From assembly GCA_036272735.1 (NCBI GenBank), contig DATAYF010000785.1:1-9462 (forward strand): 9,462 nt of DNA, read 5' to 3'. This document shows, piece after piece, positions 1 through 6,316 of this stretch. The translations under genes and the position numbers were made by a program. The notes beneath the pieces were generated by a model. The model was not told the DNA's origin and did no database searches. It worked only from the letters and a program-made list of their open reading frames with translations. Position 1 is the stretch's first letter; each line of letters opens with the position of its first letter. Source of the DNA: DATAYF01 sp036272735 (lineage in GTDB: Bacteria; Chloroflexota; Ktedonobacteria; Ktedonobacterales; Ktedonobacteraceae).

Positions 1-353
1 AGGTGACGACTCCCCACGGCGAAAGCCAGGGGCTTCTCAGGGTGGCCCCTGAAGGCTCCGTGCGCGCCCGGTGTTCGTTGCAACCACAACAGGTGGCTGC
101 TGGGCACGGAAAAGACCTGAGGGAGTGGCTGGCACACAACACGTTGGTCCGTTCCTGCTTTTCCTCACGGGAACGCTTTCCCGTGAAACGCCCACACAGG
201 CTGGCGTTGTTCGTGTGCAAGAGAACAGGTGAAAGGTGAGCACAGAAGTTCTAGAGCGTCAAGCAGGGGAGTATTCCATCCCAAGCCGCCATCCACGGGC
301 TCGCTTCTCTCCCTGGGGCTCAAGCCCAGAGTTTTACGCTCGAAAGGATAAAT
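1..353. other. Structured non-coding stretch upstream of hemB
   Basis: No convincing gene is present. The stretch has several inverted repeats: a 7-base stem at 27-33/45-51, a short GGC-GAAA-GCC hairpin at 18-27, an 8-base stem at 166-173/178-185 with loop CGCT, and an interrupted outer stem at 132-143/205-218 that encloses it. Further on, GAGCGT at 254-259 can pair with ACGCTC at 336-341, and a 5-base stem at 313-317/325-329 ends about 12 bases before the hemB ribosome binding site. Some of these pairings exclude each other. The region could be an mRNA leader of hemB, the 3' end and guide-RNA part of an old transposon lying to the left, or both. No known riboswitch class was recognised. No clear promoter was seen. 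Confidence 0.4.
342..348 (+). promoter_or_regulatory. Ribosome binding site of hemB
   Basis: GAAAGGA, ending five bases before the ATG at 354. It supports that start and lies just after a leader stem (254-259/336-341) that could affect its accessibility. Confidence 0.6.
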
Positions 354-1334
354 ATGAGTGGATTTCCTACCGTGCGCATGCGTCGCTTGCGCCAGAATGA
401 GAAATTACGTGGCCTCGTGCGCGAGACCCATCTTAGCGTCGATCAACTCATCTACCCCATGTTTGTCGCCGAGGGCATCAGTGAGCCAAAGGAAATTACG
501 TCGATGCCCGGCATTATGCAATGGCCTGCCGACGAGCGTCTTGATCGTGAAGTCGCGCGCATTGCTGATCTGGGTATTCCTGCCGTGCTGCTCTTTGGTA
601 TTCCCAACGAAAAGGACGAGGTCGGTTCACAAGCCTACGCCGAGCAGGGTATCATCCAGCAGGCGCTGCGTCGTCTGAAGGCGGCCACACCTGAAACATT
701 ACTGATTACCGATGTGTGCCTGTGCGAATATACCAGCCACGGGCATTGTGGCGTGATCCATAACGGCTCTGTGCAAAACGATGAGTCACTGGTGCTGCTG
801 GCACAAATGGCGCTGTCACACGTAGAGGCCGGGGCCGATATTGTGGCCCCTTCTGACATGATGGATGGGCGCGTGGGAGCCTTGCGACAGGCATTGGACG
901 AGCGTGGTTTCCAACAGACGCCGATTATGGCCTACTCGGCGAAGTTTGCCTCCGCGTTTTATGGGCCATTCCGTGAGGCTGCTGAATCCACGCCACAATT
1001 TGGAGATCGTCGCGCCTACCAGATGGACCCCGCTAACGTCAGGGAAGCCTTGCGTGAGGTGGACCTGGATATCGATGAGGGGGCTGATGTGATCATGGTT
1101 AAGCCTGCTCTGGCCTACATGGATGTGATTCGCCAGGTGCGCGACCATTGCGCTCTGCCACTGGCAGTTTACAATGTGAGCGGCGAGTACTCGATGATCA
1201 AAGCTGCTGCTCAACACGGCTGGATCGATGAGCAACGAGTGGTAATAGAAGTGTTGACGGGTCTGCGGCGGGCGGGCGCTGATATGCTGATCACCTACTT
1301 TGCCCCCGAAGTAGCCCAATGGCTCAAAGCATAA
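354..1334 (+). CDS. hemB: Delta-aminolevulinic acid dehydratase (porphobilinogen synthase)
   Basis: Condenses two molecules of 5-aminolevulinate into porphobilinogen in the cytosol, an early shared step to heme, siroheme, cobalamin and chlorophyll. The 326-residue product is of normal family length. The two active-site lysines are visible: K197 in YSAKFASAFYGPFR and the Schiff-base K250 in MVKPALAYMD. A cysteine zinc site is present at C122, C124 and C132 in DVCLCEYTSHGHCG, so this is the zinc-dependent type rather than the Asp-rich magnesium type. The C-terminal YNVSGEYSMIKAA and ITYFAPE motifs are also typical. The ATG at 354 has an AAAGGA ribosome binding site at 343-348, five bases upstream. 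No other heme gene lies downstream, because a strong terminator follows directly. Any partner genes would have to lie left of the window. Confidence 0.97.
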   Translation: MSGFPTVRMRRLRQNEKLRGLVRETHLSVDQLIYPMFVAEGISEPKEITSMPGIMQWPADERLDREVARIADLGIPAVLLFGIPNEKDEVGSQAYAEQGIIQQALRRLKAATPETLLITDVCLCEYTSHGHCGVIHNGSVQNDESLVLLAQMALSHVEAGADIVAPSDMMDGRVGALRQALDERGFQQTPIMAYSAKFASAFYGPFREAAESTPQFGDRRAYQMDPANVREALREVDLDIDEGADVIMVKPALAYMDVIRQVRDHCALPLAVYNVSGEYSMIKAAAQHGWIDEQRVVIEVLTGLRRAGADMLITYFAPEVAQWLKA

Positions 1335-1343
1335 TGCATTATC

Positions 1344-1398
1344 GTCATTAAAGAGTAAAAAGCTGGGGCCAGGCCCCAGCTTTTTACTCTTTAATGAC
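1344..1398. terminator. Bidirectional rho-independent terminator, 27-base arms
   Basis: The arms 1344-1370 and 1372-1398 are exact reverse complements around one central base at 1371. The core AGCTGGGGCC is flanked by A5 on one side and T5 on the other, so it can act as a terminator for both hemB (from the left) and the minus-strand SRPBCC gene (from the right). An outer A/T-rich stem extends the pairing. The TAA stop of the minus-strand gene (1393-1391) lies inside the right arm, and hemB stops only nine bases before the left arm. Confidence 0.9.
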
Positions 1399-2419
1399 CT
1401 TCTTCCTCTTCGCTTTCGATGCTGCGTGTCCACGGCGATTCGTCTTCGCTCTGGTGCACGCTGGGATTTAGCGTATCTTGTGGTTGTTCCTTTTGATTGG
1501 GATTGGCGGGAACACGACGTGCGGCCATTTCGTCCTGCTCGTTGCCCGGAAAACGGGCTGTGCGTGCGTCCATGTCCCCTAGCGGTCGATTGGTCGAGGC
1601 GGGACCACGCCCACCAATGATGGCGCGCGCGTTCAGCGTGTCCTGATCCATTGACTCGTGGCTGGCGAGTTCCGCTTGCTGCCTTTGCATCTTCTGCTGC
1701 TCTGCTCGTGCTTGCTGGTCGAGTTGCGCCTGCTGCTCCAGGTCGCTACGCATGGCCTGCTGGCTCTGCTGCTGTCGCTCCCTCGCCTGCCTTTGCCGCT
1801 GCTGCTCGGACTGCTGAGCCTGCTGCATCGCTTGGTTTTGCTGTTGCAGGGTCTCGTCTCGTTTGCCGAGCGCACCCTCGCTCATCAGCGGATCTTGCGA
1901 CATCGATGTTTTTTGCTGATCCGTTGCAGTACCAGAACCAAGCGCGCTCTGCTCGTTAAAGAGATAGTGGGAGGCCATTGGCTCTGTTGCCCCTGCTGGT
2001 GTTTGTTCGACCATGCGCGCAAAATTGTTTAAATCTTCTTGCAGGTCGTGGTCAAATTGCGTATTGATAGCCAGCGCTTCGGCGATAGCCCCTAGTTTGC
2101 CGTATGGTGGGTTGTAGTACAGGAACACGTCTACCAATGTCCGATTGGGGCCAATGGCTTGAAAGGTCACCTTGCCCTGATTTTCAAGGCCATTTGTGGA
2201 GCGCCAACCAACCTGGCTATCAGCTACCCACCCCTCGTTGATAGCATCCCACTCGTGGCGTCCCGCAATTTGCGCCACCCAGTGACTCCGTTGCTCATCG
2301 TAGTAGGTGACTTCTTTTACGAAGCGCATATATTTAGGAAAATCATTTAGATGTGAAAACAATGTATACACCTGGTGTGTCGGTGCGTTGACTTCTACTG
2401 ATGCGTGGTGCTCTGCCAT
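1391..2419 (-). CDS. SRPBCC (START/polyketide-cyclase-like) domain protein with Gln-rich C-terminal region
   Basis: A 342-residue product. Residues 1 to about 140 look like an SRPBCC/polyketide cyclase-dehydrase fold: the opening VEVNAPTHQVYTLFSHLNDFPKYM is the usual first strand and helices, and HEWDAINEG, VGWRSTNG, GKVTFQAIGPNRTLVDV and a long C-terminal helix follow. This fold binds hydrophobic ligands. No catalytic residue can be assigned. Residues about 188-250 are dominated by Gln with Arg, Glu and Ala and probably form a helical or coiled-coil segment. The rest is polar, and the tail ends SIESEEEEGH. There is no signal peptide or membrane segment, so it is probably cytosolic. The ATG at 2419 is preferred over upstream starts because AAGGAGGG lies just before it and the SRPBCC domain begins there. 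Cellular role unknown. Confidence 0.8.
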   Translation of the reverse strand: MAEHHASVEVNAPTHQVYTLFSHLNDFPKYMRFVKEVTYYDEQRSHWVAQIAGRHEWDAINEGWVADSQVGWRSTNGLENQGKVTFQAIGPNRTLVDVFLYYNPPYGKLGAIAEALAINTQFDHDLQEDLNNFARMVEQTPAGATEPMASHYLFNEQSALGSGTATDQQKTSMSQDPLMSEGALGKRDETLQQQNQAMQQAQQSEQQRQRQARERQQQSQQAMRSDLEQQAQLDQQARAEQQKMQRQQAELASHESMDQDTLNARAIIGGRGPASTNRPLGDMDARTARFPGNEQDEMAARRVPANPNQKEQPQDTLNPSVHQSEDESPWTRSIESEEEEGH

Positions 2420-2422
2420 GCT

Positions 2423-2430
2423 CCCTCCTT
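2423..2430 (-). promoter_or_regulatory. Ribosome binding site that sets the SRPBCC start
   Basis: On the minus strand, AAGGAGGG precedes the ATG at 2419 by a few bases. It is a near-perfect Shine-Dalgarno match and decides against the longer reading frame that starts at 2545. Confidence 0.75.
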
Positions 2431-2465
2431 CTCTCACACAGCCACTTTTTCTGAATGATGGGTTG

Positions 2466-2494
2466 TGCATATGCAAGGTATACGAATTGGACAA
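2466..2494 (-). promoter_or_regulatory. Possible sigma-70-like promoter for the SRPBCC gene
   Basis: On the minus strand, TTGTCC (2494-2489) and TATGCA (2471-2466) are separated by 17 bases, about 50 bases upstream of the start codon. Both boxes deviate from consensus, so this is only a candidate. Confidence 0.3.
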
Positions 2495-2668
2495 GGTTTT
2501 GGAGACAACCACGCAAGCGCCGCAAGAGCGTGGGGCTTCACTCAAGCCACTTGCTTATAGCTTTTAACTATGTTCATTGTCTGCCTGGATTGGACGATTA
2601 AAAGTCATAAAGAAATATTGGTTTCTTCTGTTACCAACGCCTAAGCTACTGCGTTGTTAAGCTTTATA

Positions 2669-2687
2669 AGACACCTTTAAGGTGTCT
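2669..2687. promoter_or_regulatory. Perfect 19-base palindrome upstream of the GH15 gene
   Basis: AGACACCTT-T-AAGGTGTCT, with two 9-base arms around one central base, about 53 bases before the GH15 start. No T-run follows it, so it is unlikely to be a terminator. Its position suits a dimeric repressor or activator operator, or a small leader hairpin. No regulator is encoded in the window to pair with it. Confidence 0.4.
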
Positions 2688-2739
2688 AAGCAAATTCTAA
2701 TAATTATTAAATCTAATCTAAAGAGAGAAGCGTTGTCAT

Positions 2740-4734
2740 ATGGTTGGGATGAACATACGCAACCCGCATTATCGCACTTATCAACCTATTAATTCGTACG
2801 GAGTCATAGGCGATTGTCATTCAACGGTACTAATATCACCGGATGGGTCGGTTGACTGGGGATGTCTTCCTGATTTCGATAGTCCAGCGATTTTTTGCCG
2901 CTTGCTCGATGCTGAGCGTGGAGGATACTTCCAAATAGCCCCTAGCGGAGGGACTATTCCTGGCTCCCAACAATACCTGGATGGCAGCAATGTGCTGCAA
3001 ACACGTTTCGCCACTTTGCAAAGTGAAATCGTGATTACCGATTTCATGCCGGTGCAAACGTTGAATGCCTGGCCGTATCGTGGCATGGACAACAACACCT
3101 GGAACTATCAGGATGGTTCCTGCCACAATCTGGTGCGCATCGTCGAGTGCTCTCATGGCACTATGCAGGTTACGATGACCCTCAAGGTTACGCCGAACTA
3201 CGCCGGTTCACCAAGTGAGATCACACTCATGTCCAACAACAAGGGCGCGCTCGTTTCGGGCGAGCAACATGTTGCTCTGGCAATTGTGGGTGCGCAGCGC
3301 GCGTCCGCTTTTTCTCTGGGGACGATGCAAGAGCCTGAAGAGGCACATCAATCCGTGGTTGCGCATTTCACCCTGCATGCGGGTGAGCGTTTGATTTTCG
3401 TCCTTGGTATGGGCAGAAGTGACATAGCGGCCCGTCGCTTGCTCGAACACGAGCTGTTCCAGCGCGACTTTGCTGCGGAACTGGCGCATACTCTTCACTG
3501 TTGGCGTTCGTGGCTTGACCAGTGCACGTATCGCGGCCCCTATACCAAAGCGGTGCAACGTAGTGTCCTCGCGCTCAAGATGATGACCTACGCGCCTACC
3601 GGAGCCATCGTGGCCGCTCCTACCACTTCACTACCCGAAGACCTGGGCGGGATTCGCAACTGGGACTATCGCTATACCTGGTTGCGCGACGCCACATTTA
3701 CTCTGTACGCGTTGAACGTGCTCGGTTTTACCGACGAGGCCAGGGCTTTTACCCACTGGTTGCGTCGCCTCTCATACGTGAATGGCGAAGACCTTCAGAT
3801 TATGTACGGCATTCGTGGCGAGTGCGAGTTGACCGAGTACGAACTGCTGCACCTGAGCGGTTATAACGATTCGCGGCCGGTGCGTGTTGGCAATGACGCA
3901 GCTCAGCAGAAGCAACTGGATGTCTTCGGTGAAGTCCTCGATTGTATCCACCTTTACCGGCGTCAGGGCGGCTTCGAGCGCTATGGTGAAACGCTCGAAG
4001 GTCCGCTGTGGGAGATGATGTGTTCGCTGGTAGAGCACGTGTGCCTGCATTGGCACGAGCCCGATAGTGGCATCTGGGAGGTTCGTGGAGGACTGCGACA
4101 TTTCGTCTATTCAAAAGTCATGTGTTGGGTAGCCCTGGATAGAGGCGTACGGGCAGCGGAACAGCTTCAGCTTGAGGCCGATCTGCCGCGCTGGCGTATG
4201 GTGCGCGATCAGATCCGCGCCGATATCCTCGGACGTGGCTACGATACGGTTATCGGTGCCTTTACGCAATCGTATGGTAATCGGGCGCTCGATGCTTCCA
4301 ACCTGCTCCTGCCGCTGATCGGATTTATTGCTCCCGATGATCCCCGTATGCGCTCTACCGTGGATCGCATTATGGAGAAATTGACCGACGAGCATGGCTT
4401 TGTCTATCGCTACCTGTCCGACGATGGCCTGCCTGGTTCTGAGGGCACCTTTGCTATGTGTACGTTCTGGTTGGTTGATAACCTGTCGATGCAGGGACGC
4501 GTGGTAGAGGCGCGCAGCCTGTTCGAACGCCTGCTTGCCTATACGGGGAAATTGGGCCTCTTCTCCGAAGAGATCGATACGTACAGCAATAGCGCTCTTG
4601 GTAACTATCCGCAAGCCTTTACACATATCGCCCTGATCAATAGTGCGCATAACCTGCGGAAGGCGGAAATACGTATGGCAGAGCACCATACTGACCCGGT
4701 GATCGCCGCCATTCGTTTGCAGAAACAACAATAG
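2740..4734 (+). CDS. Glycoside hydrolase family 15 enzyme (glucoamylase/trehalase type)
   Basis: A 664-residue protein, full length for bacterial GH15 enzymes of this type. Residues about 15-160 match the trehalase-like N-terminal beta domain (INSYGVIGDCHSTVLISPDGSVDW, FDSPAIFCRLLD). Residues about 255-635 form the (alpha/alpha)6 catalytic barrel, with the signature LPEDLGGIRNWDYRYTWLRD at about 298-317. The likely general acid is E447 in GIWEVRGG, and the likely general base is E610 (or adjacent E611) in LFSEEID. No signal peptide is seen, so it should be cytosolic and act on maltodextrins, trehalose or related alpha-glucosides. The substrate cannot be fixed from sequence. The start at 2740 has AAAGAGAGAAG about nine bases upstream; an alternative ATG at 2749 would trim three residues. 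It appears monocistronic, with its own operator-like palindrome and terminator. Confidence 0.92.
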   Translation: MVGMNIRNPHYRTYQPINSYGVIGDCHSTVLISPDGSVDWGCLPDFDSPAIFCRLLDAERGGYFQIAPSGGTIPGSQQYLDGSNVLQTRFATLQSEIVITDFMPVQTLNAWPYRGMDNNTWNYQDGSCHNLVRIVECSHGTMQVTMTLKVTPNYAGSPSEITLMSNNKGALVSGEQHVALAIVGAQRASAFSLGTMQEPEEAHQSVVAHFTLHAGERLIFVLGMGRSDIAARRLLEHELFQRDFAAELAHTLHCWRSWLDQCTYRGPYTKAVQRSVLALKMMTYAPTGAIVAAPTTSLPEDLGGIRNWDYRYTWLRDATFTLYALNVLGFTDEARAFTHWLRRLSYVNGEDLQIMYGIRGECELTEYELLHLSGYNDSRPVRVGNDAAQQKQLDVFGEVLDCIHLYRRQGGFERYGETLEGPLWEMMCSLVEHVCLHWHEPDSGIWEVRGGLRHFVYSKVMCWVALDRGVRAAEQLQLEADLPRWRMVRDQIRADILGRGYDTVIGAFTQSYGNRALDASNLLLPLIGFIAPDDPRMRSTVDRIMEKLTDEHGFVYRYLSDDGLPGSEGTFAMCTFWLVDNLSMQGRVVEARSLFERLLAYTGKLGLFSEEIDTYSNSALGNYPQAFTHIALINSAHNLRKAEIRMAEHHTDPVIAAIRLQKQQ

Positions 4735-4750
4735 CTATTGGGTAAAACAG

Positions 4751-4804
4751 GAAAAAGAGGCAAAAAGCTCGCTCCATCAGGAGCGAGCTTTTTGCCTCTT
4801 TTTC
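4751..4804 (+). terminator. Rho-independent terminator of the GH15 gene, 25-base arms
   Basis: The arms 4751-4775 and 4780-4804 are exact reverse complements around the loop ATCA. A GC-rich core (GCTCGCTCC) is followed by T5, then a second short GC segment and another T5. It begins 16 bases after the GH15 stop. The A-rich left arm would also give a T-run on the opposite strand. Confidence 0.9.
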
Positions 4805-4991
4805 TTCAGCATATGATAGAAGTAGAAAAGCAGCTACGACTTTAATCTACAAAAAGATATTTTTCCGGTTTTAAACGTTCAGTGCTCTTTCTTTAAAAAC
4901 AGGAATTTAGAGGGTATTACATTATAATAAGAGCATTGATAGAGTGCAGAGAAAGGTATGTATACAAACAGTGGAGAGTGTGGAGAGTGCT
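4805..4991 (+). promoter_or_regulatory. AT-rich upstream region of the first secreted-repeat gene
   Basis: An AT-rich intergenic stretch. An exact TATAAT at 4923-4928 lies about 65 bases before the ATG at 4992, but no convincing -35 box is found 16-18 bases upstream of it. GGAG at 4982-4985 is the probable ribosome binding site. An ATG at 4958 in another frame is not supported by homology to the paralogues. Confidence 0.35.
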
Positions 4992-5675
4992 ATGATTTTT
5001 TCTCGCTTGAAAAACCGGGTGTGTTTCGTCACTGTCAGTCAGTTGATCGCACTGCTGTTCCTGGGAGGTGTGGTGTCACCGGCGTTCGCTTCTACAACGC
5101 CAGCGACACTCTCTCAGGCGAAATTAAAATCAACACCTATAGCCGTAGTAACCGTGGCGGAGAACGACCATAAAAGTAGTCGGTATCATACCTTACAGGA
5201 GAAGATCCAATCAGGGAATCAGGGTGATGACGGAATCATCCAGAAAAATAACCAGCACTACAGGGATAGCAGTAGCAATAGTGCAAATAAGTCCTACCAG
5301 GGGCACAACCAGGGAAACAGCGGAAACCAGAGGTACAATCGAGGAAACAACCAGGACAACAGCAGCAACAGCGGAAATCAAGTGAGCAACCACCGAAGGG
5401 CCGTGATATGGCAGAAGAACAGCCAGTATTATCAGAAGAGTAATAGCTACAACACAAATAACTCGTCCTACAGGGGAAGCTTTCAGGGGAACAATGGAAA
5501 TGAAGGGGATAACCGGGGAAACAACCAGGACAACAGCAGCAACAACGGAAATCAGGTGAGCAATCAACGAAAGCCCATAGGCTATCAGGAGAACAATCAG
5601 CATCATCGGGGAGACAGCGGGAACCAGCTGAGCAGCCAACAACAGCCTATAAACTTTCAAGAGAATAATCAGTAG
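4992..5675 (+). CDS. Secreted Asn/Gln/Gly-rich repeat protein, paralogue 1
   Basis: A 227-residue product with an unknown function. Residues 1-33 form a signal peptide: basic start (RLKNR), hydrophobic core, and a probable signal peptidase I site at SPAFA|ST. The mature part has a linker (about 34-80), then two copies of a repeat of about 58 residues (about 82-139 and 140-197). Each copy runs from a QKN(N/S)Q(H/Y)Y opening through a QGN.GN motif to NRGNNQDNSSN.GNQVSN. Shortened QENNQ remnants follow (about 199-227). The repeat is clear in DNA too, with near-identical copies at 5343-5398 and 5517-5572, 174 bases apart. There are no Cys residues in the mature part. The ATG at 4992 was chosen over the GTG at 4944 because it aligns with the starts of the two paralogues and has GGAG six bases upstream. 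Probably an exported structural or surface protein; amyloid-like assembly is speculation. Confidence 0.75.
   Translation: MIFSRLKNRVCFVTVSQLIALLFLGGVVSPAFASTTPATLSQAKLKSTPIAVVTVAENDHKSSRYHTLQEKIQSGNQGDDGIIQKNNQHYRDSSSNSANKSYQGHNQGNSGNQRYNRGNNQDNSSNSGNQVSNHRRAVIWQKNSQYYQKSNSYNTNNSSYRGSFQGNNGNEGDNRGNNQDNSSNNGNQVSNQRKPIGYQENNQHHRGDSGNQLSSQQQPINFQENNQ
5343..5572 (+). repeat. Imperfect direct repeat inside the paralogue 1 gene
   Basis: Two copies of about 56 bases at 5343-5398 and 5517-5572, differing at only a few positions and offset by 174 bases (58 codons). They encode NRGNNQDNSSN.GNQVSN twice. The high DNA identity suggests a recent internal duplication or gene conversion. Confidence 0.8.
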
Positions 5676-5897
5676 CATCCTCGAGTAATCGTATTGCCGG
5701 TACGGTCAGGAAAAACAGGAATAAGGGGAAACAGAAGAGGCAGGTGGGCGATAGTGATAAGCTTATTGAACAACAAGCAGCATCAATTTCATACTAAACC
5801 TTTAAGACAATCTCCAGGTGCTACAAATACCTTATCTTCCATTGAGCATAAAAGGAAGCTAAGGGGGGAGTGCCTGCGATTGAGAGGAGGAAATAGC
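5676..5897 (+). other. Intergenic region between paralogues 1 and 2
   Basis: A 222-base gap with no supported gene. The reading frame of paralogue 2 stays open back to 5694, but that extension is basic and lacks similarity to the other leaders. A weak promoter candidate is TTGAAC (5766-5771) with CATACT (5790-5795), 18 bases apart. AGGAGG at 5885-5890 serves the GTG at 5898. No terminator hairpin was seen after paralogue 1. Confidence 0.4.
5885..5890 (+). promoter_or_regulatory. Ribosome binding site of paralogue 2
   Basis: AGGAGG seven bases before the GTG at 5898. It decides the GTG start. The surrounding GAGAGGAGGAAATA is identical to that before paralogue 3 (6302-6315), a trace of the duplication. 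Confidence 0.7.
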
Positions 5898-6278
5898 GTG
5901 GTTTCTTCTCGCTTAAAAAAGAGCATTTGTCTCGTCATCTTGAGCCAACTGATCGCACTGTTGCTCCTTGGAAGTATGGTATCGCCTGCGTTTGCTTCTA
6001 CCATGCAGACGACTCCTTCCTACTACGGGTACGATCAGGGGAACAGTGGCAACAGTGGGATCAACCACGGAAATAACCAGGACAATAGTGGCAACAGTGG
6101 GAATCAGGTAAATAACCAGAGAAACATTATTGGAACTCAAATTAATAACCAGGGAACTCAGGTAAACAATAATGGAAGTACCATCAACCATCAAGTAAAC
6201 TATATCAATTTACTACCGGATGTTCAACTCAAAGTGTTACAGGTGCCTCTGCTTTCTTTGGATACGGAAGACAATTAA
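5898..6278 (+). CDS. Secreted Asn/Gln/Gly-rich protein, paralogue 2 (GTG start)
   Basis: A 126-residue product of unknown function. The signal peptide (residues 1-33) is nearly the same as in paralogues 1 and 3 and ends SPAFA|ST. The mature part has one copy of the shared GNSGNSGINHGNNQDNSGN core (about 48-72), then three 7-residue units, GTQINNQ, GTQVNNN and GSTINHQ (79-99), which alternate polar and beta-branched residues as in beta-solenoid or amyloid-like strands. The C-terminus (about 101-126) is not Asn-rich and contains LLPDVQLKVLQVPLLSLD. The GTG start is supported by AGGAGG at 5885-5890 with seven bases of spacing, identical to the arrangement at paralogue 3, and by the alignment of the signal peptides. 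Paralogue 3 follows after 38 bases, so these two are probably co-transcribed. Confidence 0.7.
   Translation: MVSSRLKKSICLVILSQLIALLLLGSMVSPAFASTMQTTPSYYGYDQGNSGNSGINHGNNQDNSGNSGNQVNNQRNIIGTQINNQGTQVNNNGSTINHQVNYINLLPDVQLKVLQVPLLSLDTEDN
6132..6194 (+). repeat. Three tandem 7-codon repeats
   Basis: Encodes GTQINNQ-GTQVNNN-GSTINHQ. The pattern is conserved in protein more than in DNA. The alternation of Gly-Thr/Ser, a beta-branched residue and Asn suggests short beta-strands. Confidence 0.6.
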
Positions 6279-6303
6279 GAGGGCAGAGCATATTATGAAT
6301 GAG

Positions 6304-6309
6304 AGGAGG
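6304..6309 (+). promoter_or_regulatory. Ribosome binding site of paralogue 3
   Basis: AGGAGG seven bases before the ATG at 6317, in the same sequence context as at paralogue 2. It decides against the in-frame ATG at 6299. Confidence 0.7.
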
Positions 6310-6316
6310 AAATATC

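Larger units (their letters stand above)
2420..2739. other. Divergent intergenic region between SRPBCC and GH15 genes
   Basis: This 320-base stretch without a gene should hold the promoters of both flanking divergent genes. It contains a candidate minus-strand promoter near 2466-2494, a short inverted repeat (AAGAAA/TTTCTT) near 2610-2627, a 19-base palindrome at 2669-2687, and a very AT-rich segment at 2688-2720 just before the GH15 ribosome binding site. No plus-strand -35/-10 pair stands out. Confidence 0.55.

Noticed and set aside
3..239. 78-codon open frame at the left edge
   Set aside because: Truncated at the window edge, no ribosome binding site or family similarity, Arg/Ser-rich composition, and the region is full of inverted repeats. 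It is treated as non-coding.
236..400. GTG-started 54-codon frame running into hemB, overlapping the preceding frame by GTGA
   Set aside because: It overlaps the hemB start in another frame, has no recognisable similarity, and the hemB start is well supported.
816..1433. 205-codon minus-strand frame across hemB
   Set aside because: Antisense shadow of a clear hemB gene; it also crosses the terminator palindrome and overlaps the end of the SRPBCC gene.
2420..2545. 42-codon N-terminal extension of the SRPBCC gene
   Set aside because: A strong AAGGAGGG ribosome binding site lies inside the extension next to the ATG at 2419, where the domain begins.
4111..4731. 206-codon minus-strand frame inside the GH15 gene
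   Set aside because: Antisense to conserved GH15 catalytic residues; no start signal or family match.
4958..5173. 71-codon plus-strand frame starting ATG with a nearby AG-rich sequence
   Set aside because: It overlaps paralogue 1 in another frame and lacks the signal peptide shared by the paralogues.
5215..5675. Possible CRISPR-like array from regularly spaced repeats
   Set aside because: Only two long copies with a 174-base period, in frame with a secreted protein; no short regular repeats or cas genes.
5211..5678. 155-codon Val/Leu/Ile-rich minus-strand frame resembling a membrane protein
   Set aside because: Its hydrophobicity follows from being antisense to Asn/Gln codons (AAC and AAT become GTT and ATT). 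The same effect appears at 6437-6841 and 5913-6194.
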